DNA of 38,971 nt from Chitinispirillales bacterium. GTDB taxonomy: Bacteria; Fibrobacterota; Chitinivibrionia; Chitinivibrionales; Chitinispirillaceae. The position numbers and the translations under genes were made by a program. How positions within the stretch are numbered: the stretch's first letter is position 1; each line of letters opens with the position of its first letter. Shown in pieces: positions 8,024 to 15,800 of the stretch. The stretch is from NCBI GenBank assembly GCA_031286265.1, contig JAITUP010000122.1, positions 1 to 38,971 on the forward strand. Direction: 5' to 3'. A model generated the notes under the pieces. That model worked only from the letters and a program-made list of their open reading frames with translations. It was not told the origin of the DNA and ran no database searches.

Positions 8024-9828
8024 ACGCAAACTTCGGAAACTACAGGCCGATAGACTACGCGCATCACAGCACGGCCGGGCGTGATATCGGCAACGCGCTC
8101 GGCGATGCGTTCGCGAATGTTCCTATTGCCGTTAGGGCCGGGCAAGAATGGCAACAAGAAATAGATGAACGTAATGTACGGAAGATGGAAGTAGGAGACG
8201 CGCATGCCTTTTTCCGTAATACGTTTGGGCCAGCCGGCTTCACCAATGTTCCCGATCCACGAAAAGGGGAATCGCTTGATGATTATGTGGCACGTGTCAG
8301 CAAGGCGGCAGATACGTTCTATCAGGGGCTTAGCGAGCGAGATAAAGGTATTTATTACCAAAAAGCCCAAAAGGCCGTTGACCAATATAAAGGCTTGACG
8401 CATTCACAGGGACACCTCGACAGGTTTAACGTGGGAGCAATGCAGAGCAAGCCCCTCGGGGAAGCGCCTAAACAAGGCGGGGAATACGGTCAAACCCCGT
8501 TGGCCGTTCAAGCTATCGATGAGAGGAACGACCTTCCAGGGTTTGGCGCACAGCTTGGGGAGGGTTTGTTTCCGCAAGGCGCACAGGGGCCGAGCCTACA
8601 AGTGGGGAGCAATACACCGATCTCTATACCGCCTATGCCGCAACCGCAAGCTACATCACCGATGAGTTTAGGGCCAATGTCTGCCCCTCAAACTCCGCCG
8701 AGTATGGACGGGCTTGCGCTGAATACGCCGCAACTCCCAACCGGCACCGGAACGCCGGTACCAACCTACGGCAATCATGGAAGCGGCGGTATAATATCAC
8801 AAATGGCGGAACACGCCGAACAACAATTAAGCGCACCGCAATCGCCGCAAGCCACACCGCAATCGTTCAGTGAGCAACTTAATGAAGCTGATCAACGTTT
8901 TGTAGTGGAGGCGGCTAATGAATTACGGCGCAGACATGCGGAAATAGTGGAGATGCACCAGCGACGCCTAATCAGTCCAACGGAGGCATTGGCGGAAGAA
9001 CGCAAGATTAGGGCAGAGTACGCTGCGCTAATGAAAGGCAAGACAGCACGTGAGATACAATTGTTAGAACAGCAAATGGCCCAAGAGCGAGAAGACAATG
9101 TCGCACGGCGAACCCATGTTTGGGGCCAGCAAAATCAAAATGAGTTCATCGATAGAAGAACCGGTAAGGCAATGACACATATCAACCCGGCAGATTGGGA
9201 GCATGTTGATTTTGGTGAAAACTTTGGCGAGAGACAGAGGAGACACGGTAGAAATATGGACCATGCCAATCTCGAAATAAAGAGAGAGGCATTAGCCCAA
9301 AAGGGGACAGGCGGTAGTGGCAGTGACGAATTACTATCCCAAGAAATACAAAGGTATCAATCTACACGTGGTGATTTACGCGCTAAATTATCTGATAAAA
9401 CATTAAGGATACCAGATGACGTAAGAGAAAACATGATGAGGCAATATGAGGCAGAAGGTAGACATTTGGATGTTTTAGCGGATGCGAGGGAGTTTGTAGC
9501 AAGACATAGAGTGTCCCCCGATGAAGGGCGAAGAGCGGCGCAACTGATGCATAGAAACGAGCTATCGTTATTTCTTCCTGCACTTAGACAGAGTGAGGGC
9601 TTACAACAAACTCTAATAGGAATAGCGCGAGATCGGAACGTGACAGCTAAAGAGATAAGAGACGGGTTAATTAAGCACTTAGCACGCAACGAGCGAAACG
9701 GATACGCTGATGATATTTTGGGCTTGAATGTTGCAGAACAAACAAAGTGGATCAATACTTTGTTGGAGAAAAACGGGTATGACTGGGTTCCTGATGAACC
9801 AGTGGGTAACAGGGGGCGGCGCAGATGA
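8020..9828 (+). CDS. Phage internal-virion-like protein, about 602 aa
   Basis: Likely start is the ATG at 8020 (GGGGAGGTGG upstream, overlapping the previous stop) rather than 8005; P/Q-rich centre and helical ends. Confidence 0.5.
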   Translation: MNANFGNYRPIDYAHHSTAGRDIGNALGDAFANVPIAVRAGQEWQQEIDERNVRKMEVGDAHAFFRNTFGPAGFTNVPDPRKGESLDDYVARVSKAADTFYQGLSERDKGIYYQKAQKAVDQYKGLTHSQGHLDRFNVGAMQSKPLGEAPKQGGEYGQTPLAVQAIDERNDLPGFGAQLGEGLFPQGAQGPSLQVGSNTPISIPPMPQPQATSPMSLGPMSAPQTPPSMDGLALNTPQLPTGTGTPVPTYGNHGSGGIISQMAEHAEQQLSAPQSPQATPQSFSEQLNEADQRFVVEAANELRRRHAEIVEMHQRRLISPTEALAEERKIRAEYAALMKGKTAREIQLLEQQMAQEREDNVARRTHVWGQQNQNEFIDRRTGKAMTHINPADWEHVDFGENFGERQRRHGRNMDHANLEIKREALAQKGTGGSGSDELLSQEIQRYQSTRGDLRAKLSDKTLRIPDDVRENMMRQYEAEGRHLDVLADAREFVARHRVSPDEGRRAAQLMHRNELSLFLPALRQSEGLQQTLIGIARDRNVTAKEIRDGLIKHLARNERNGYADDILGLNVAEQTKWINTLLEKNGYDWVPDEPVGNRGRRR

Positions 9829-12800
9829 GTTCAAGAGTTGACGCTATAGCGGAGATGTTTCGTAAAAACCATGAAGAAGCGGAAAGCCGTTCAAGAGTTG
9901 ACGCTATAGCGGAGATGTTTCGCCAAAATATGGGAGATATTGCTATTAACCGAGCAGATATTACTCCTTCCGAATCATTTCATTCATCGACCGACCGACC
10001 GGAGCCTATCGACAACGAGCATACCGAAAGCCAACCCATAGACTACGGGCCACCCTCAACGTTTCCGGCCAACCGTGATGACGACGATGAGCTACCTCCC
10101 GAGCATCTTGGGCGAATTGACAAGCTGGGAGAGTTGACGAGGCCGGTACGTAGTTGGGCGCAGGGTGCGGGTAGGCGGATATTGGGGGGTCTCCACGAGG
10201 CGGCTTCAGCTTTAACGCCGGTCGGGCACATGGTTGAAGCGGCGCGGGGTGTGGCGGATGCCGTAGATATGTATGAGACGGAGTACGCCGAATCATTAGG
10301 TAATCGTGTCCGCCACGGTGCGCTTAATGCGGTAAGGCGGATGCCCGAAGCAAGCAATCCGGTGTCACGTACTCTTCGAGGGTTTGGCGAGACCATGGCT
10401 CATAGTCGGATGGCTTCCCACCTCTCCCCGCTTAGTCGTGAAGAGCAACGCGAGCAAAAACTCCGCACTCCCGCGCCTATCGATCACAGAGAATCAACGC
10501 ACGTCCCCGGTTCTGAATTGGGGCGATTGCCGAGGGGTGTGTATCCCCATGAGCACTATAAAAACGACCCTGATTATTTCAATGAGGACGATTATATTAG
10601 TGCCGAGCAAGCCGAGATGCTCGGTGTTGCCGGTACCGGATATCGCGAGGGCGCGGCAGGGCCGGATATTACGCCGGTTAGATTCGATTTTGAGGGTAGT
10701 GATGGGTGGTTAGCTAAAAACATTTCAAAATACATCCCATCCTTAAACGGTTCTCCAAGTATGAACCGCCAAATTCGCCGAGTAATAGAAGACGGGTTTA
10801 CCGATGAAGAGTATGCGGGTTTCCGAGAGATAGGCGAATATCTTTTGGGGGAAATGCAAGACCTTTCAAGCCCTAACCGTCAACAGGATTTCTATCTTTC
10901 GTTGCCCCGTGAGGATCAAATAGCTTTAGACCACGTGCGATTTGATTCCGGGCGGAGTGTCGCGGCCCGGGCGCAGGCGGGACGCGCCCTTCCCCTTAAT
11001 GCCTATTGGATTCCCGAACGCAGGTCCGAACAGGTAGCGTTAGAAAAGTACCCTTACACTGCCATGGCTGCCGGGATGGCTACTAATGTCGCCCAAACGA
11101 TGGCGGTTGCCGGTTATGTTGGCGCGGGGGTTGGAAAAATCGGCAAAGGCTTGAGCGGCGTTAAAGGGGCGGGGGCGGTCGGCAAAGCGGCGCGAAGTAC
11201 GGGGGACGCGATTGGCGCGGTCAGAAGGGTAACGTATGGAGATACGGTAATTGATGCGTCCTCACTCTTAAGAGGTGCGTTAACGCGCGGAGCTACAGCA
11301 GGGACTATGAGCATGTCGAGAGATGCCGGTAGGGCTACGTGGGAAGAAATGCTGCTGAATGCTACGCGAGCGGCGGCGGGGTCTATGGTGTCTATCGTGC
11401 CGGAAGTGGGTATCAGCGCCGAGGGTATGGGGATATTGCTACAGGCGCCGGCCAGCCTCCTCGTTGATAACGCTTTCGACTTTGCGTGGGGAGTGGCGGC
11501 GAATGAGGATATACATACAAAGGAGTGGTGGATAAACACGACTATGGCAAACGCCGTATCGATGGGTTTTTCGATAAAGGATACGTTTAGCGGCGACACT
11601 TTCAGGGCCCAGCAATTAGCCCATCGCGCCGACGCGGGGGCAATTAAAAGCAAAATCCGCGGATGGAGGCGGGGTAAGGGCAGTGAGGGATTTGAGATTG
11701 TGCCAACTAAGGGTGGCAGGGTAGTCGGATGGGATGAAGCTGAAATCGCCTCACTTGAAAATGCCTATGACCGAGTTCAGACCGAGAAGCCGGACCAGTC
11801 TGTAGATTTTTCCCGAACATGGGGCGGTTCCGCCGAACGGCAACGGGGAGAGCTACAGGATGTATGGCGGGAAGGGACGCAGAGAGGGAGGCCGCAGAGA
11901 GGGGTACGCCATGAGGCCGAAGCGAGGGGAAGGCAGGAAGCCCCCGAAATATCGACAGAGAGGGGCCAGGGAGCGCGTCATGAAGACGGGGCGAGGGTTA
12001 GAGAGGGCGAGACAAGAGACGGCGATTTTGGACGGTCTACGACAGAAAGAGGCGTAGCGACGGTAGATCAGTTGAACGCTCGCCATGAACAACACCGGCA
12101 AAAGATTGAAGATTTTGCGCCTGTAAGGGAAGAACTGGCAGGGTGGGTAGACCCGGAGATTTTACAAAAATATCCCGCAGAGCATAGAGAAACGATAAGG
12201 AGAGATTTGGCAGACATGGAGGCGAAGGTCGTGGCCGGTTCCCTCGCTCCCCACAAGGTAGTATCGGAGGAAAGGATTAAAGGCATATTGGGGGAACTGC
12301 AACGGAAGGGCGTTCCTTTTATTATGGAGGGTACGGACGTTGGCAATCTCGGCGGCCTGAATGCTCACCACAATAATGACCATCCAGCGGCAAACGTCAC
12401 CTTCCGCAAGGTGATAGGCGGCGCGTATATAGACGAGGTGAATAAGTTTGGGGGGATAGTGGCGCGTGTGGGCGGTGACGAGTTCGCTACGCTTTGGGTT
12501 GGCTATGATAATGTGGCCGACGTTAATAATATACGACATGCGATTGAAGGCAAAATACGACAGACGCGAGACGATCTCGGCCTTGGCGATTTGGTATATC
12601 CGAAAAGTCTTAAAAAGGATTATGATTTTGACGGTCATATACGTACCGGTGCGCTTCATACCAACTACGGTTTTGTCAAAGGAGACAACACGAGTAGCTT
12701 TGACGCATTGCTAAGTCGAGCGGATCAGAAAGCGGCCAAGCAAAAAGGGGATGAAATTAGAGCCTTCATTAAAGCACAAAGCGGAGAGGCTACAAAAAAT

Positions 12801-15800
12801 GATATCGACGCGCAAAATAATTCTGCAAAAGCTGAAAATAGGCCTTATAATGATGGTATAGGGAAAGGAGAAAATTATGAGCCAAGAGTCACGGGACAGA
12901 AGGATGGGGATCACGCCGGAAATGTCCATGGAAGAGAGATGGGCAATTCGGAACAAAGGCTTCACTCCCGAACAATTAGAGGAAATGACCAGGCAGAATC
13001 TGAACCAGTTGGATCATTGGAACGGCCGGGGCATATACGCCGGCAAACCGTGGATGGAGCTACAACCGGTGTAGACCGCCCTCTCCCCACCAACTGGCGC
13101 GGCGTTGTCCAAGACCTCTACGAGCGTTTTGGCTTCCCCGCCAAACGCGCCCCGGACCCATTACCGGCGCCGGAAGCCCCCGCCGATTCGCCGCGTGCCC
13201 AAAGGCAACGCAGGCTAAAAGCTGCCAGGCAAGAAACTGCTGAACCTCGTAAGAAAAAATGGCAGGACATCCCCGAAGAAGACCACTCGCCCGAATACCA
13301 CCGCAATACCGTCGCCCACCACCTTTCCGATCAGGTACACGCCGCGCTAAAAGCATCCGGCCACACGGGATGGCTCACGGACTACCGCATCATAACGGGG
13401 CAGCCCATGTTTGCTAAAAATGTCCGTAGGGAGATTACACCCGAAGCGCAGAACGTCATAAACAGAATAGCCGGTCGCGTTTCCCGCGCCTACGATTCTG
13501 ACTTCCAAGGCCGGCAAATGGCAGACGATGGCCAACGCGGTACCCATGTCGGCGATAATCCGTATAATAGGGCGGGGTTAGAAGTGCCTACGCACGGTGA
13601 CGACGTCCGTAATATCCTCGAACGCAACTACATGAGTGGAGACAATTTTTTGAAATGGCGCAGGAGCTACGCCGACGTTCACTGGAAATCAAAAGCCGAG
13701 GCGGAAGCTAACAGCGCGAAATTGTCCGAGGCCTACCGCGTGTTTGAAGAAGAACCCCACAGGCTAACACGGGAGCAACGGCGGCGGATAGAAGACGACT
13801 GGCAGGCCGATTTGGTTGAAGCCATGCGCGACATGGGAGCGCCTGACAACATCGTAGACGCGGTGATAAGGGCTACCGAGGGGGAGAGTAGCGGGGGTGG
13901 CCGTGGCGGGAAACATAATTACAGTATCGGCGAGTACGCTAAAGACGTGGGGTCGGGGAGGGATTACGGGGATACTGGCATCGGCAGGAATTATTTTCAG
14001 GGGCAGGAGGCTAAGGCGGATATGTATAAGCATGGTGTGAGCGCCCAAGAAGCGCGCAGTAAACTCAATGATTTGCTTAGTGAAGATCGGGTGTTGTTGG
14101 TAACAAGCAAGGACGGCAATGAGGCGAGGATAAGCCGCTCTACTGTCGGTAAGATGCTTTCAGATACCGCAGTAAACAAATCTGTAGACAATGGTTTTAC
14201 TGCGAGGCAACATTATGCAGTTGTTTCTGATATTGAAAACGTGTATCGCAATTCTACCAGGGTTTCAAGTAGCCCCGACAAACACGGCTACCCTGATGTT
14301 ACCATACATAGATTGGCTACTCCATTAGGCTTTAACGAAAGTGCAGCGTACATTACGGTAAAAGAAACGATACAAGGCGGGAATAGGGTACATAGCGTAG
14401 AACTTATAGAAATAAGGAAGCTTGGTAGCACCTTTCGGACCGGCGGGAATAAACCCGACGACTCCTTCCTACCAAGCTCCTCTACTACTAATCTACGACA
14501 TTCCGGCGAGAAAGTCAATAGCAAAAGTAAAAATTCTTCAAATACCGGCTCCGATGCTTCCAAGGGTGACTACAATGACCGTCCGCAGTCCGGCCCGTCC
14601 GGTGAATCTTCCGGCCTACGCCCCATCGAGATGCCGGAATTAGTAACAATTGTGCGGGAACTCTTGGATGGCAATTCTCCCCGAATCATGCGCTATATGA
14701 GGGTACTCGAGGCACGGGGCGCAGCCCATCGTGTAAAAGACGAGAACGGTAACTGGCAATGGAAGCGTATCGATCTTGCCGCGGATATTTTCAAAGACCC
14801 GGGGCAAGCCGCTAAGGTGCTGGCGCATGAGATAGGGCATATTATGACACGGTACGGCGGGGAAGGCAAATACAAGGCCATTGCGCAGAAAATTAAAAAC
14901 GCTTCGCACCAGTTCAAACAATTTATCGAGGACGACCCCAACGCTACAATGCTAACGGCCAAAGATCGCCTACGTATTAAAAAAGAATCCGAGCAGCTTC
15001 TGAAGCACGGCGAGCGGTGGATAGACGAGATAATTACCAAGGAGACACGGTACACCCCGGACGAGATCAAAGCGATATGGAATAGCGTAGATATGGGCAA
15101 AGCAGACCCTATACTGTCGGACTACATCAAAGGATTAAACAGCGCTTCGAAGAAGGCGCTTGTCACCGCCGTCATCAGGAATAAAGCGACACCGGACTAT
15201 GTCCCCAAGAGAACGGAGCAGGTGGCTACGGGGAACAGATTCCTCGACACATCCAAGCCAACGCCGGCAGAGCTCGCCACCGCCTACCGCCGCGCCATCC
15301 TCAAGGAAGCCGAAGCGCGGAGGTTGACGGAAGTCAAAATCCTCTACGATGAATTGTACGCATTCTCCAAAAAATGGCGTCCGTTTGATGAGAGCAAAGC
15401 AAATTTCAGGCACCGCAAGTATCGGGCGAAAGGCGAGGAAGTTTTCGCCGATGCCATTTCGGCATACATCAATGATCCAGCATTTTTAAAGCAACAGTGT
15501 CCTAACTTTTGGCGGGTGTTCCACGGGTGGGAAGGAAGCCGAAGCCCATTTACCGAGGCACATCGTGGGATTCAGCAGTTGCTTGGGCGTGGGGATGATG
15601 CGGTGCAAGACGCAAGAATAGCCCAGTCCATCAAAGGATTCGATGATAAATTACAAGAGAAAATAGATGAACGTAAAGCACGGGAAGCAAAGAAGAAAAA
15701 AGGGGTGGAGAGGGGCAAGGCGGTGGTAAAAGAGGCTGGCAGAGCGCTTGTGGACAAATACCGCAGCATACTCAACGCCGAAAGGATTTTAGAGGGGGAG

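Noticed and set aside
14422-14643. 73-aa +1-frame nested ORF
   Set aside because: Pro-rich, unnatural composition and no convincing RBS, unlike the nested ORF at 12877.
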